The notes under the pieces are model-generated. The model had not been told where the DNA came from. It made no database searches and saw only the letters and a list, made by a program, of their open reading frames with translations. 64,000 nucleotides of DNA from Ornithinimicrobium sp. F0845 (lineage in GTDB: Bacteria; Actinomycetota; Actinomycetes; Actinomycetales; Dermatophilaceae): positions 186,001 to 250,000 of the forward strand of contig NZ_JALKAL010000007.1 in NCBI RefSeq assembly GCF_023015765.1. Direction: 5' to 3'. Positions 18,064-28,039 of the stretch are shown in pieces. Position 1 is the stretch's first letter; the number at the start of each line of letters is the position of its first letter. The position numbers were made by a program, and so were the translations under genes.

Positions 18064-18702
18064 ATGCACCAGAAACGTCGTTGGGCAGCAGTTGCAGCAG
18101 TCGTCGGCCTAGGGATGGGAAGCGGCGTCGCGATCGCCGCGAACTCGGCCTCTGAGGTCATCTACAACGGATGCGTCAACCCGGCAGGTCTGCTCCGGGT
18201 CATCGACGCCGGTGAACAGTGCAAACGCAACGAGGAGCCGATCACCTGGAACGCGACGGGACCCCAGGGCCCTGAGGGTCCGACGGGCGCGACCGGTCCG
18301 ACGGGCGCGACCGGTCCGACGGGCGCGACCGGTCCGACGGGCGCGACCGGTCCGACGGGTCCCGCGGGCCCGACCTTCACGGCGTCGGGCTTCGTTCTAG
18401 CCGACGGCACAATAATGGGTTTCAGCGGAGCGATTCCGACAATCGAAAAGGTTGGTCCCGGCCACTACACCTTTGCCATCTCCGGTCTCGGCTCCGGCTG
18501 CGTCGTGCCTCAGCTCACGTCCGTGAACCACACGAGAACGATGTACTTCAACGGTGGCACCTGCGCTGCTGGCCAGGTGAGCACGCATGTGTTTGTCGAC
18601 GGAGCGGTGGACAGCCCCTGGGCCTACCTCATCGTCGGTGCCGACACTACCCAGACCCTGAGGACGACGTCCGAACGGATCCAACTGCCGGGATCTCCAT
18701 GA
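18064..18702 (+). CDS. Secreted collagen-like protein
   Basis: The 212-residue protein has an N-terminal signal peptide ([23 protein letters not shown], about 4-26), a short Cys-containing domain ([20 protein letters not shown]), a collagen-type Gly-x-y stretch of about 13 triplets (65-104) and a C-terminal domain with two cysteines. The triplet stretch is encoded by an 18-base tandem repeat. In actinobacteria such proteins are cell-surface or exosporium-like proteins of unknown function. The ATG is the only start that keeps the signal peptide. Confidence 0.85.
   Translation: MHQKRRWAAVAAVVGLGMGSGVAIAANSASEVIYNGCVNPAGLLRVIDAGEQCKRNEEPITWNATGPQGPEGPTGATGPTGATGPTGATGPTGATGPTGPAGPTFTASGFVLADGTIMGFSGAIPTIEKVGPGHYTFAISGLGSGCVVPQLTSVNHTRTMYFNGGTCAAGQVSTHVFVDGAVDSPWAYLIVGADTTQTLRTTSERIQLPGSP
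18277..18366 (+). repeat. 18-base tandem repeat in collagen-like gene
   Basis: GGTCCGACGGGCGCGACC is repeated four times exactly from 18277 and a fifth time with changes from 18349. Each unit encodes GPTGAT. Perfect identity of the copies suggests recent expansion or ongoing slippage; gain or loss of units would keep the reading frame. Confidence 0.9.
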
Positions 18703-18747
18703 CCGTGCGCTGGCCTTCCTCGCCTCCACGCGGGTGAAGGGCGTCCG

Positions 18748-18783
18748 GCAGCGGCGAGGCACTCGTGGGTGCCTCGCCGCTGC
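18748..18783 (+). terminator. Hairpin after the collagen-like gene
   Basis: A perfect 15-base stem, GCAGCGGCGAGGCAC (18748-18762) pairing with 18769-18783, with a six-base loop, lies 46 bases after the stop. There is no T-run, as is usual in high-GC actinobacteria. It ends about 36 bases before the GNAT start. Confidence 0.6.
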
Positions 18784-18819
18784 TGGGCCGGACGCCGGAC
18801 ACGGTTTAGGGTCGGTGCG

Positions 18820-19368
18820 GTGACCATCTCCTTCGCCCGACTTGACCCCACCGGCACCGACCGGGTGGACCTTGTGGACTTCATGGCCCGCAACGAGTTC
18901 CCGTTCCACGTCCGGAGCAGGCCGACACGGGAGCAGGTCGAGGCCTCGATCGCCGAGGGTGCCTTCCGGGACGACGACAACGACTCGTTCTGGATCGAGC
19001 ACGACGAGCTGGGCCGGATCGGCTTCTTCCGGCTCGAGGACCTCACCGACGGGGCGCCGCTGTTCGACCTGCGGCTCGACGCGCCGTTCCGTGGGCGGGG
19101 CCTCGGGCAGGAAATCCTGCGGGCGGCAGCCGACCATGTGTTCGGCACGATGCCGGAGGTCAACCGGTTCGAGGGGCAGACCCGCGAGGACAACATCGCG
19201 ATGCGCAAGACGTTCCTGCGGTGCGGCTGGGTCAAGGAAGCGCACTACCGGCAGGGCTGGCCCGTGGATAGCGGCGCCCCCGTGGCCTCGGTGGCCTACG
19301 GGCTGCTGCGGCAGGACTGGCAGAGCGGCCAGACCACGACGTTCGAGTGGGAGGACCTGGCGGTCTGA
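18820..19368 (+). CDS. GNAT family N-acetyltransferase
   Basis: The 182-residue RimJ/RimL-like acetyltransferase has its acetyl-CoA loop at RGRGLGQEILRAAADHVF (about 91-108) and the C-terminal EDNIAMRKTFLRCGWVKEAHYR, the usual signature of the ribosomal-protein/small-molecule acetyltransferase subgroup. The substrate is unknown. The GTG at 18820 was chosen because TAGGGT lies seven bases upstream and the fold begins directly afterwards; the longer frame overlaps the terminator of the preceding gene. Confidence 0.8.
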   Translation: MTISFARLDPTGTDRVDLVDFMARNEFPFHVRSRPTREQVEASIAEGAFRDDDNDSFWIEHDELGRIGFFRLEDLTDGAPLFDLRLDAPFRGRGLGQEILRAAADHVFGTMPEVNRFEGQTREDNIAMRKTFLRCGWVKEAHYRQGWPVDSGAPVASVAYGLLRQDWQSGQTTTFEWEDLAV

Positions 19369-19394
19369 CGGGTCGTCAGCCAGATCGACGACTC

Positions 19395-19795
19395 CCAGAG
19401 CGGGGTACGAACCGCGCCCCCGAGAATGCAAGCGGAGCGTACTGACCCCCAGGAGGGCGTGGAGAGGCACGGTCCACGGCCTGGAGCTCGTGCTGCGGCT
19501 GGCGGCTGACCCATCGCACGGCAGTGCGTGGGATTGAGTCCCCCCAGTGGAACGATTCCCACGCAATGAGAGAACCGCATCGGGGCCAGCACCGAACTTG
19601 CCTAGACTGCGACCGGAGCGGACCGAACCTGCCCAAGACTGCGAGCGGGGCGACCCGAACCTCCCCCAGAATGCGAGGGGGAGGGTACAAACCTCCCCAA
19701 GAAGGCGTGGAGTGCACAAAACCTCCCCAAAAATGCGTGGAGTGCCTACAAAACCTCCCCAAGAATGCGGAGAGGGAGAACCACTACATCTTGAG
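19395..19795. repeat. Degenerate about 30-base tandem array, convergent gap
   Basis: From about 19590 to 19790 there are six or seven imperfect units of the type AAAACCTCCCCAAGAATGCG, each followed by about ten variable bases, with a period of 29-32. Two more diverged units lie near 19405-19470. The last unit runs into AACCACTACATC, where the final Met codon and TAG stop of zwf lie (19784-19789). The whole gap between GNAT and zwf (415 bases) contains no believable gene. Confidence 0.7.
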
Positions 19796-21172
19796 GGGTG
19801 GGACCGTGCCCCAGCCGTCCGGCCCGGTCGAGCCGGCGGCATACTCCTGCATCGGCACCTCGTCGGCGCGCCAGGCGGCGAGGACCGGCTCGACGATCCG
19901 CCAGGAGTCCTCGGCCACGTCCCCGCGGATCGAGAGCAGCGGGTCACCGTCCAGGATCCGGTCCAGGACCTCGCCGTAGGGCAGCATCCGGGAGTCCCCG
20001 AGCGTGGCGTGCAGCTCCTTCTGCTCCAGGTCGAACGGGTCGCCCTCGGCGTTGACGGTCAGCGACAGGATCATCTCGGCGGGCTTGAGCTCCAGGACGA
20101 GGGTGTCCGGGGCGTCGGTGCCCGTCAGGCCGGTCGGCACGTGCGTCGGCGCCTTGAAGAAGACCTCGATCCGCTTGCCGGTGACGCCGAGCGCCTTGCC
20201 GCTGCGCAGGATGAACGGCGTGCCCCGCCAGCGGGAGTTGTCGATGCCGACGATCATCTCGGCGAGCGTCTCGGTGTCGAGCGCGGGGTCGACCCCCTCC
20301 TCGTCGACATAGCTGGGGACACTCCGCTCCCCGATCGTGCCGGCGGTGTAGCGCGCCCGCCGGGAGGCGGTGGCCGGGTCGTTGCCCCAGACCGAGGTCG
20401 CGCGCAGCACCTGGGCCTTGAGGGACCGGACCTCGTCCTGGTGCAGGGACGCCGGCGCCTCCATGGCGAAGAACGCCAGGATCTGCAGCAGGTGGGACTG
20501 GATCATGTCGACCAGCGCCCCCGCCTTGTCGTAGTAGCCCGCGCGACCCTCCAGCGCCAGGTCCTCGTCATAGCTGATGACGACCTTCTCGATGTGCTCC
20601 GAGGACCAGACCGGTTGCAGGATCCGGTTGGCGAACCGGACGCCCAGCAGGTTGAGCACGGTGCTGCGGCCCAGGAAGTGGTCGACCCGGAAGATCCGGT
20701 TCTCGTCCACGACCTTGAGCAGCTGCTGGTTGAAGTCCCGGGCCGAGGGCAGGTCGGTGCCGAACGGCTTCTCCAGGGCCAGGCGGGTCTGGTCGGAGAC
20801 GCCACGCTCCTCGAGCAGCCTGCACACCGCGACGCTGACCGCCGGAGGCAGCGCGAAGTAGAGCACCAGCGGGTCACCCAGGCCGCTGAGCAGGCTGTCC
20901 AGCTCCTCGGCGACCATGAGGTCGGCCTTGACGTACTCCGTGTCGGCGACCACCCGCTCCACCACATCCTCCGGTGCCCCGACCGAGGACAGGGCGGTGC
21001 GCACGGTGTCGGCCCAGGCCTCCTGCGTCAGGTCCGCGCGGTCAGCCCCCACGACCCGGACCGGCCGCTCGGCCTCCACCTCCAGCAACGACCCGAGCCC
21101 GGGCAGCAGCAGCCGCTTGGTGAGGTCGCCGGAGGCGCCGAGGATCAACAGGGTCGTGGTGGGCTCGCTCAT
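19784..21172 (-). CDS. zwf: Glucose-6-phosphate dehydrogenase
   Basis: The 462-residue protein has the NADP-binding N-terminus LLILGASGDLTKRLLLPGL, the EKPFGTD motif near 143 and the active-site DHFLGR (family DHYLGK) near 175. It feeds the oxidative pentose phosphate pathway. No opcA, tal, tkt or gnd lies beside it, so this may be a stand-alone paralogue rather than the main operon copy. The start at MSEPTTTLLI is the family start. The C-terminus ends in LKM, with the stop inside a repeat unit, as in thpR at 934. Confidence 0.9.
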   Translation of the reverse strand: MSEPTTTLLILGASGDLTKRLLLPGLGSLLEVEAERPVRVVGADRADLTQEAWADTVRTALSSVGAPEDVVERVVADTEYVKADLMVAEELDSLLSGLGDPLVLYFALPPAVSVAVCRLLEERGVSDQTRLALEKPFGTDLPSARDFNQQLLKVVDENRIFRVDHFLGRSTVLNLLGVRFANRILQPVWSSEHIEKVVISYDEDLALEGRAGYYDKAGALVDMIQSHLLQILAFFAMEAPASLHQDEVRSLKAQVLRATSVWGNDPATASRRARYTAGTIGERSVPSYVDEEGVDPALDTETLAEMIVGIDNSRWRGTPFILRSGKALGVTGKRIEVFFKAPTHVPTGLTGTDAPDTLVLELKPAEMILSLTVNAEGDPFDLEQKELHATLGDSRMLPYGEVLDRILDGDPLLSIRGDVAEDSWRIVEPVLAAWRADEVPMQEYAAGSTGPDGWGTVPPLKM

Positions 21173-21278
21173 GGCGCCAGTGTTCCAGCCAGCTCGACGA
21201 TCGGCACCCCGGTCCCCCGCGTGACCCGGCGTCCCTCGCGTCACCCGGTCCGCCACGTGACCCGGCGTCCCCCCCGCG

Positions 21279-23294
21279 TCACCGGCGTCGGCGGCCACGC
21301 TCTGGCAGGGCAGTACGCCGGAACACCAGCACGAGGGCCCGTGCCGCCAGCACGAACCCGAAGAGGAACAGCGTCGCGCCCAGGAGCGGGTAGAGCAGCA
21401 GGTCCGGGGCCAGGGCCGGACCGGTGTCGGAGACGACGAGCATGATCCCGGCGATCGCGCAGGCCCCCGCGAGCAGCGTCATCGTCAGCTGCTGGACGAG
21501 GCCGGTGACGAAGGACCGGTCGCGCGCGTCGGCCAGCAGTCGCACGTTGACCGACAGCTCACCGCGGTGCAGGGCCTCGGCGAGCGCGTCGACCCGTCGC
21601 GGCAGCCGCTGCAGGAGCGGCAGCATCCGGGCGACCTGCTCCTCCAGGGTCCCGCGCAGCGCGTCCGGGGTGAGCTGCTCCCGGGCGAACTCCCGGCCGC
21701 TCGCCCGGCTGGCGGTGCCCAGGTCGGCCGCGGGGTCGATCTGCCGCAGCGTGCCCTCCAGCGCGCCCAGGGCGCGGAACACCGCGGCGATCTGCGGCGG
21801 CACCGACAGCCCGTGCCGCACGACCATCGAGAACAGGTCGGGGAACAGCCCGGCCGACCCGGTGCTGCCGAGGTGTCCCACCCGGGAGATCAGCGCCCCG
21901 ACCTCGCGCTCCAGCCGCTGGTCGTCCAGCCCGGGGCCACGGTCCAGCACCTCCAGGAGCGCGTCGGTGGCTGCGATCGAGTCGCGCCGGTCGACCGCCA
22001 GGAGCAGCCGCCCGATGCCACCCCGGCCCGCGGCGTCCAGGCGCCCGACGGACCCCAGATCGAGCAGCACGAGGCTCCCGTCGTCGGCCAGGAAGACGTT
22101 GCCGGCGTGCAGGTCGGCGTGGAAGACACCGGTCCCCAGCACCTGCCGCAGCACCGACCCCAGCAGTGCCTGGGCGAGGTCCGCACGCCGGGCTCCCGGC
22201 ATACTGTCGAGTCGGTCCCGGGCCCTGGAGACCGGCGCGCCCCGGACCTCCTCCATCACCAGCAGCCGGGGGCCGGACAGCTGGGAGTATGCCGTGGGGA
22301 CGCGGACCGTGACCCCCTCCCGCGTGGCTCGGGTCGCCTCCGCGACGGCCGCCATGTTGGCCAGCTCCGTGCGGTAGTCCAGCTCCTCGGTGAGGCTGGT
22401 GGCGAACCCCTCGGCCAGGGTGCGGACGTCCATGCTGTGGCCCCAATCGGTCACGCGGTCGAGCCAGCGGGCCAGGCGCAGGACGATGTCGAGGTCAGCG
22501 CTGACCTGGGCCTGGGCATCGCTGCGCTGCACCTTCAGGACGACGGCGGTCCCGTCGAGCAGCGTGGCGCGGTGCACCTGGCCGACGGACGCGGCCGCCA
22601 ACGGCTCGGGCTCGACGTGGGCGAAGACCTCCTCCGGCGGGCGGCCCAGCTCGGCGACGAGCGTCGCGCGCACGACCTCCCACGGCTCGGCCGGGACGTC
22701 GGACTGCAGCTGCCCGAGCTCCCGCGCGAAGGCCTCGCCCACCAGGTCGGGCCGGGTGGCGATCATCTGGCCGAGCTTGACGTAGGTGACGCCGGCCTCG
22801 GTCATCGCCTCGCGCAGGGAACGGGCGACCTGGGGCGCCTGGTCGCCGAGGTCGGTCCGGGCCCGGCTGGAGAGGAAGCCGCCCAGGCCGTGCCGGACGG
22901 CGAGCGCGACGATGCGGGCGTAGCGCTTGCTGCGGCGGCGCCGGGCGGGCAGGTCGCGCAGGAAGCGGGTCAGGCTGGGCACGGTCCCGGTGGGCACCAA
23001 GGCCTCGAGGATGACGAGGACGCCGAGGCCGAGCGCGATCCCCCAGGCGTAGATGAGGAGCAGCACGGCTGCGGCCAGCCCCTGGTTGGACGGCTCGAGG
23101 ACGGCGCCGTCCTGGTCGACCACCACACCGAGCGCCTCGGCGACCGGCCTCATCACGGCCCCGCCTCCCGTGGCGAGCACCAGGCTGACGAGGAAGGTCC
23201 GGATCCAGCCGACGGGCACCCCGAGCAGCCGCCAGGACACCAGGCCCAGCAGGAGGGTGTAGCCCACGACCGATGCGATGACGAGCAGCGGCAT
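21279..23294 (-). CDS. ABC1/UbiB (AarF) family atypical kinase
   Basis: The 671-residue membrane-linked protein-kinase-like ATPase has the UbiB signatures KxGQ (YVKLGQMIATRPDL, near 170), the Ala-rich nucleotide loop AAASVGQVHRA, the VVLKVQR lysine and FHADLHAGNVF with LLDLGSVG. Two N-terminal and two C-terminal hydrophobic segments anchor it. Homologues support quinone or lipid metabolism; menaquinone is likely in this host. The second ATG (MPLLVIA) is preferred because GAGGAT lies seven bases before it. It lies 106 bases upstream of zwf on the same strand. Confidence 0.85.
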   Translation of the reverse strand: MPLLVIASVVGYTLLLGLVSWRLLGVPVGWIRTFLVSLVLATGGGAVMRPVAEALGVVVDQDGAVLEPSNQGLAAAVLLLIYAWGIALGLGVLVILEALVPTGTVPSLTRFLRDLPARRRRSKRYARIVALAVRHGLGGFLSSRARTDLGDQAPQVARSLREAMTEAGVTYVKLGQMIATRPDLVGEAFARELGQLQSDVPAEPWEVVRATLVAELGRPPEEVFAHVEPEPLAAASVGQVHRATLLDGTAVVLKVQRSDAQAQVSADLDIVLRLARWLDRVTDWGHSMDVRTLAEGFATSLTEELDYRTELANMAAVAEATRATREGVTVRVPTAYSQLSGPRLLVMEEVRGAPVSRARDRLDSMPGARRADLAQALLGSVLRQVLGTGVFHADLHAGNVFLADDGSLVLLDLGSVGRLDAAGRGGIGRLLLAVDRRDSIAATDALLEVLDRGPGLDDQRLEREVGALISRVGHLGSTGSAGLFPDLFSMVVRHGLSVPPQIAAVFRALGALEGTLRQIDPAADLGTASRASGREFAREQLTPDALRGTLEEQVARMLPLLQRLPRRVDALAEALHRGELSVNVRLLADARDRSFVTGLVQQLTMTLLAGACAIAGIMLVVSDTGPALAPDLLLYPLLGATLFLFGFVLAARALVLVFRRTALPERGRRRR

Positions 23295-23403
23295 ACGCTC
23301 CATCCTCGCAGGGACGGCGTCAACACGACGCGCTCGCTCGCTCTCAGGGACGCGACACGAGGCGCTCGGTGGTCTGGGGACCGCGGCCTCGGGCCGCGTA
23401 GCG

Positions 23404-23999
23404 TCAGGGGGTCGCCACGCGGCGGCCGAGCAGGCCCAGCAGCTCCTCGTCGGGGTGGGCGTCGGCGCCGGTGGGCACGGGCGGGCCGAAGCGGTGCGGT
23501 CGGTCGGCCTCGGACACCAGCAGCGGCGCGTAGCTCAGCAGGTCCTCGGCCAGTGCCGTCGGGATCGGGTGGCGCAGCCTGCAGGCCTGCGCGACGTCCC
23601 AGCCGTGCACGGTGATCTCCAGCGCCCCGGCGGAGGCGAGCAGCCCGGCCTGCAGCTCGGAGCCGCCGACCCGGAAGATCGGGGGCGCGTCCCCGCCCAG
23701 CCACGATTCCAGCAGCGAGCACGCCCGGGTGGTCAGCAGCCGGACCTGGTCACGCACGCCGAGGTCGCCGCGCGAGCTCGCCGGCGGGTCGAACAGCGCG
23801 ATGCCGCCGACCATGGCCGCCTGGTCCAGGGTCCTCAGCGAGGCGTTCATGTGGGTCAGCAGGTCATCGAGCGTCCAGCCCGCACACGGCGTGGGCACCT
23901 CCCCCGGCACGTCGAGCGCACCGACGAGCGCGACCCGGGTATACCCGACCGCCCGCTCCAGCAGCGCCAGCTCGGGCAGTGTCCCGGCTGGTGCGGCGC

Positions 24000-24003
<4 letters not shown>
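23404..24003 (-). CDS. TIGR03086-family protein (maleylpyruvate isomerase-like, DinB fold)
   Basis: The 199-residue four-helix DinB/mycothiol-dependent maleylpyruvate isomerase-like protein has the metal-site histidines in LLTHMNASL (about 48-56) and ITVHGWDVAQA (about 130-140), with PTPCAGWTLDDL near 37 typical of TIGR03086. Function is unknown; metal-dependent thiol chemistry is possible. Its GTG overlaps the stop of the sigma factor gene (GTGA at 24000-24003), so it is translated with that sigma factor and may act in the same response. Confidence 0.8.
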
Positions 24004-25133
<1,130 letters not shown>

Positions 25134-25255
25134 CGATCGCCCTTCCCTCATCCTCTTCCAGTATGTCGTGAGGCGCCGTCCGCGCGCCCGGTGGAGTTGA
25201 CCTGTGGTCGCCCGGGAACTCATCGGTCGCACCTCAGATGCGGCGCCGGTGCGTC

Positions 25256-25355
25256 GCCGATCGGGCCCGGAGGGACGGCACCGGGGAGTGGCCGATCGGC
25301 CCGGACGGACGGCACCGGGGAGTGGCCGATCGGGCCCGGACGGACGGCGTCGGCG
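25256..25355. repeat. Three-copy 34-35 base tandem repeat
   Basis: Units starting GCCGATCGG at 25256, 25291 and 25325 continue with CCCGGACGGACGGCACCG and GGGAGTG. The array lies in the 483-base gap between the sigma factor and NlpC/P60 genes. The period and core GCCGATCG match the array at 7032-7135. Outside the array, 25380-25470 is AT-richer and holds the CRP-like site. Confidence 0.75.
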
Positions 25356-25447
25356 GGCCCCAAAGGTCACAGAATGGCCAAAATCTTTGCCAAGACGTGA
25401 TCTTGCACGGCAAGCAACACTGTTGACCTGCTAAATCGTGACATGAA

Positions 25448-25463
25448 TGTGACCAACATCACC
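25448..25463 (+). promoter_or_regulatory. Probable CRP-type binding site before NlpC/P60 gene
   Basis: TGTGACCAACATCACC matches the actinobacterial CRP/GlxR consensus TGTGA-N6-TCACA at nine of ten fixed bases. It stands about 155 bases before the NlpC/P60 start, in an AT-rich patch. The intervening leader (25465-25616) has two copies of GGGTTCAC-type sequence near 25545 and 25564 but no riboswitch I can recognise. Confidence 0.45.
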
Positions 25464-25616
25464 ACAAATGTGTGCAACATCTCCTGCGGGAGGGTGTAGG
25501 CGAATCGGCTCGCGGGGTTGCAGTCTCCAACGGGCCTTGGGTTCACTGGGTCCGGCCCGCTCCGGGTTCACCAGGTCAGCCCGCCCCGGGTCTGCCCCCT
25601 CCACTTACCCCTTGGA

Positions 25617-26732
25617 ATGCCCATGCCCAGCCCCCGCCATGCCCAGCCCTCTGCCTTCCGCCGTGTGCTCGACAACCGCCCGCGGCACGCAGTGAGCGCC
25701 TCCGTCCTCGCGGCCGCCATGACCCTGCCGGTCCTGGCCGCCGCCCCCAGCTCCGCGGCCCCGGTGCCGGCCCCGACCTCACCGATCGTCGTGCCGATGG
25801 ACACCCCGTCCACGACCCAGTACGCCCGGACCAACGTCAACGTGCGCTCCGGCGCCGGCACCGGCCACTCCATCGTCGGCAGCAAGGCGAAGGGCACCAA
25901 GGTCACCGGCACGTGGACCAGCAGCGGCTGGCTCAAGATCGGCAGCAACCAGTACATCTCCGGCAGCGTGCTGACCTCCACCCCGCCGTCGAGCAACACG
26001 GTGACCCGCTACGCCCGGACCAATGTCAACGTGCGCTCCGGCGCCGGCACGGGCTACTCCATCGTCGGCAGCAAGACCAAGGGCACCAAGCTCACCGGCA
26101 CGCTGACCAGCGGCGGCTGGCTCAAGATCGGCAGCAGCCAGTACATCTCCGGCACCGTGCTGACCTCCACCCCGCCGTCGAGCAACACGGTCACCCGCTA
26201 CGCCAGGACCAACGTCAACGTCCGCGCCGGTGCCAGCACCAGCCACGCGATCGTCGACCGGGAGACCCAGGGCACCAAGCTCACCGGCACCCTGACCAGC
26301 AACGGCTGGCTCAAGACCGGCTCCAGCCGCTATGTCTCGGGCGCCGTGCTCTCGACGACCCACCCGGGCGACGGGGGCGGCAACGACGGTCTCACCGGCG
26401 ACGCGATCCTGGCCGAGGGCCGCAAGTACTTCGGCATCATGTACCGCTCCGGCGGTGCCTCGCCGAGCACCGGCTTCGACTGCTCCGGCTACACGCAGTA
26501 CGTCTTCAAGCAGCTCGGCGTCACCCTGCCCCGCACCACCACCGGCCAGAAGGCAGCCACCACCCGGGTCAGCAACCCGAAGCCCGGCGACCTGGTGTTC
26601 TGGGGCTCGACCCCCTACCACGTCGCGATCTACGCGGGCGACGGCTACATCTACGACTCCGGCAAGCCCGGCCTGCCGGTCCAGAAGCGCAAGATGTTCT
26701 CCGGCGTCTCCAGCTACGGCCGCGTCGGCTGA
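25617..26732 (+). CDS. Secreted NlpC/P60 endopeptidase with three SH3 domains
   Basis: The 371-residue cell-wall hydrolase has a signal peptide in the first about 48 residues (HAVSASVLAAAMTLPVLAAAPSSAAP), then three bacterial SH3 domains each starting YARTNVNVR (about 70, 131 and 194), then NlpC/P60 from about 262 with catalytic Cys289 (FDCSGYTQYVF) and His335 (YHVAIYAG). It should cut peptidoglycan stem peptides outside the cell. The SH3 repeats are nearly identical at DNA level. The start is either 25617 or 25623 (ATGCCCATG); neither has a clear Shine-Dalgarno. Confidence 0.9.
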   Translation: MPMPSPRHAQPSAFRRVLDNRPRHAVSASVLAAAMTLPVLAAAPSSAAPVPAPTSPIVVPMDTPSTTQYARTNVNVRSGAGTGHSIVGSKAKGTKVTGTWTSSGWLKIGSNQYISGSVLTSTPPSSNTVTRYARTNVNVRSGAGTGYSIVGSKTKGTKLTGTLTSGGWLKIGSSQYISGTVLTSTPPSSNTVTRYARTNVNVRAGASTSHAIVDRETQGTKLTGTLTSNGWLKTGSSRYVSGAVLSTTHPGDGGGNDGLTGDAILAEGRKYFGIMYRSGGASPSTGFDCSGYTQYVFKQLGVTLPRTTTGQKAATTRVSNPKPGDLVFWGSTPYHVAIYAGDGYIYDSGKPGLPVQKRKMFSGVSSYGRVG

Positions 26733-26758
26733 CCGAGCGCGCACACAGCACTCTCACG

Positions 26759-26789
26759 GCACCGGTCGGGCGTCCAGCCCGGCCGGTGC
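26759..26789 (+). terminator. Hairpin after NlpC/P60 gene
   Basis: A 13-base stem with one G-T pair, GCACCGGTCGGGC (26759-26771) with 26777-26789 and a five-base loop, lies 27 bases after the stop. It is directly followed by CACTAT (26792-26797), the likely -10 box of the next gene, so terminator and promoter are packed together. Confidence 0.6.
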
Positions 26790-26804
26790 TGCACTATGTG
26801 TGCC

Positions 26805-28022
26805 ATGCGCACACGTGAGATCGCCGAGGAGCTCCGCCCCGACCTGGTTGCCCTGCGGCGCGAGCTGCACCAGATCCCCGAACTGGGGCTGCACCTGCCG
26901 CTGACCCAGCGCAGGGTGCTCGACGCCCTGGCAGACCTGGACCTCGAGATCACCACCGGCGAGGGCCTCTCCTCGGTCGTGGCCGTGCTGCGCGGCCACG
27001 CGCCCTCCCCCGCGGGACGGGAGGACCGGCGCCCAGTCGTCCTGCTCCGCGGCGACATGGACGGCCTGCCGGTCACCGAGGAGCTGGAGCACCTCGACTA
27101 CCGGTCCGGCCACCACGGTCAGATGCACGCCTGCGGGCACGACCTGCATACTGCCGCCCTGGTCGGCGCGGCGCGCATCCTGGACCGGCTCCGCGACCAG
27201 CTCGCCGGCGACGTGGTGCTGATGTTCCAGCCCGCCGAGGAGGGACCCGGCGGTGCCGAGCCGATGCTGGCCGAGGGGCTGCTGGGCGCGGCCGGACGCC
27301 CGGTGGAGGCCGCCTACGCGATGCACGTGTCGTCCTCGGAGTACCCGCTGCGCCAGTGGTTCTCCTGCCCCGGCCCGATCATGGCCGCCGCGGACACGGT
27401 GCACATCGAGGTCACCGGCCGGGGCGGGCACGGGTCCCAGCCGCACTTCTCGCTCGACCCCGTCCCGGTGCTGTGCGAGATCGTCCTCGCCCTGCAGACG
27501 ATGCTGTCCCGCAGCTTCGACCCCTTCGACACGGTGGTGCTCACCGTCGGTCGGATCGCGGGCGGCACGAAGGACAACATCATCGGGGACACCGCCGACC
27601 TGTCCGCGACGCTGCGCACCTTCTCCCCCGAGACGCGCACCCTCGCCCTGGCCAACATCGAGCGGGTGGCGCACCACGTGGCGGCCGCGCACGGTCAGAC
27701 TGCGCGGATGTGGACGACCGAGGCCTATCCCGCCACGATCAACGACCGCGCCGAGTACGACCTGGCCCGGCAGGTCGTCGAGGACCTGTTCGGGACGGAT
27801 CAGTATGCCGATCGGCCGGCTCCCGAGATGGGTTCCGAGGACATGTCGTTCGTCATGAACGAGGTGCCCGGCGCCTACTTCTTCGTCAGTGCCTGCCCAG
27901 CGGAGGACTACGTCAACGCCCCCACCAACCACTCGCCGCGCGCCGAGTTCGACGACGTCGTCGTGCCGGATGCCGCGGCCTGGTACGCGGAGGTCGCGCT
28001 GCGCCGCACGGCACAGGGTTGA
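26805..28022 (+). CDS. M20 family amidohydrolase/peptidase
   Basis: The 405-residue M20D-type hydrolase (IAA-amino acid/N-acyl-amino acid amidohydrolase group) has RGDMDGLPV with a metal Asp near 82, HACGHDLHTAAL near 106, the catalytic FQPAEEGPGGA near 142, and the lid domain motif TGRGGHGSQPH. Such cytosolic enzymes hydrolyse N-acyl amino acids or peptides. It stands alone between a terminator and convergent PqqD-like gene. The ATG at 26805 is seven bases after CACTAT; an alternative GTG lies three codons upstream. Confidence 0.88.
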   Translation: MRTREIAEELRPDLVALRRELHQIPELGLHLPLTQRRVLDALADLDLEITTGEGLSSVVAVLRGHAPSPAGREDRRPVVLLRGDMDGLPVTEELEHLDYRSGHHGQMHACGHDLHTAALVGAARILDRLRDQLAGDVVLMFQPAEEGPGGAEPMLAEGLLGAAGRPVEAAYAMHVSSSEYPLRQWFSCPGPIMAAADTVHIEVTGRGGHGSQPHFSLDPVPVLCEIVLALQTMLSRSFDPFDTVVLTVGRIAGGTKDNIIGDTADLSATLRTFSPETRTLALANIERVAHHVAAAHGQTARMWTTEAYPATINDRAEYDLARQVVEDLFGTDQYADRPAPEMGSEDMSFVMNEVPGAYFFVSACPAEDYVNAPTNHSPRAEFDDVVVPDAAAWYAEVALRRTAQG

Positions 28023-28039
28023 CGGACCGCAGGCTGAGC

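Noticed and set aside
25465-25616. c-di-AMP (ydaO/yuaA) riboswitch before the NlpC/P60 gene
   Set aside because: Actinobacterial wall hydrolases often have one, so I looked for its conserved GGGTG-AATC and purine-rich blocks; only GCGAATCGG-like fragments are present and the fold is not convincing.
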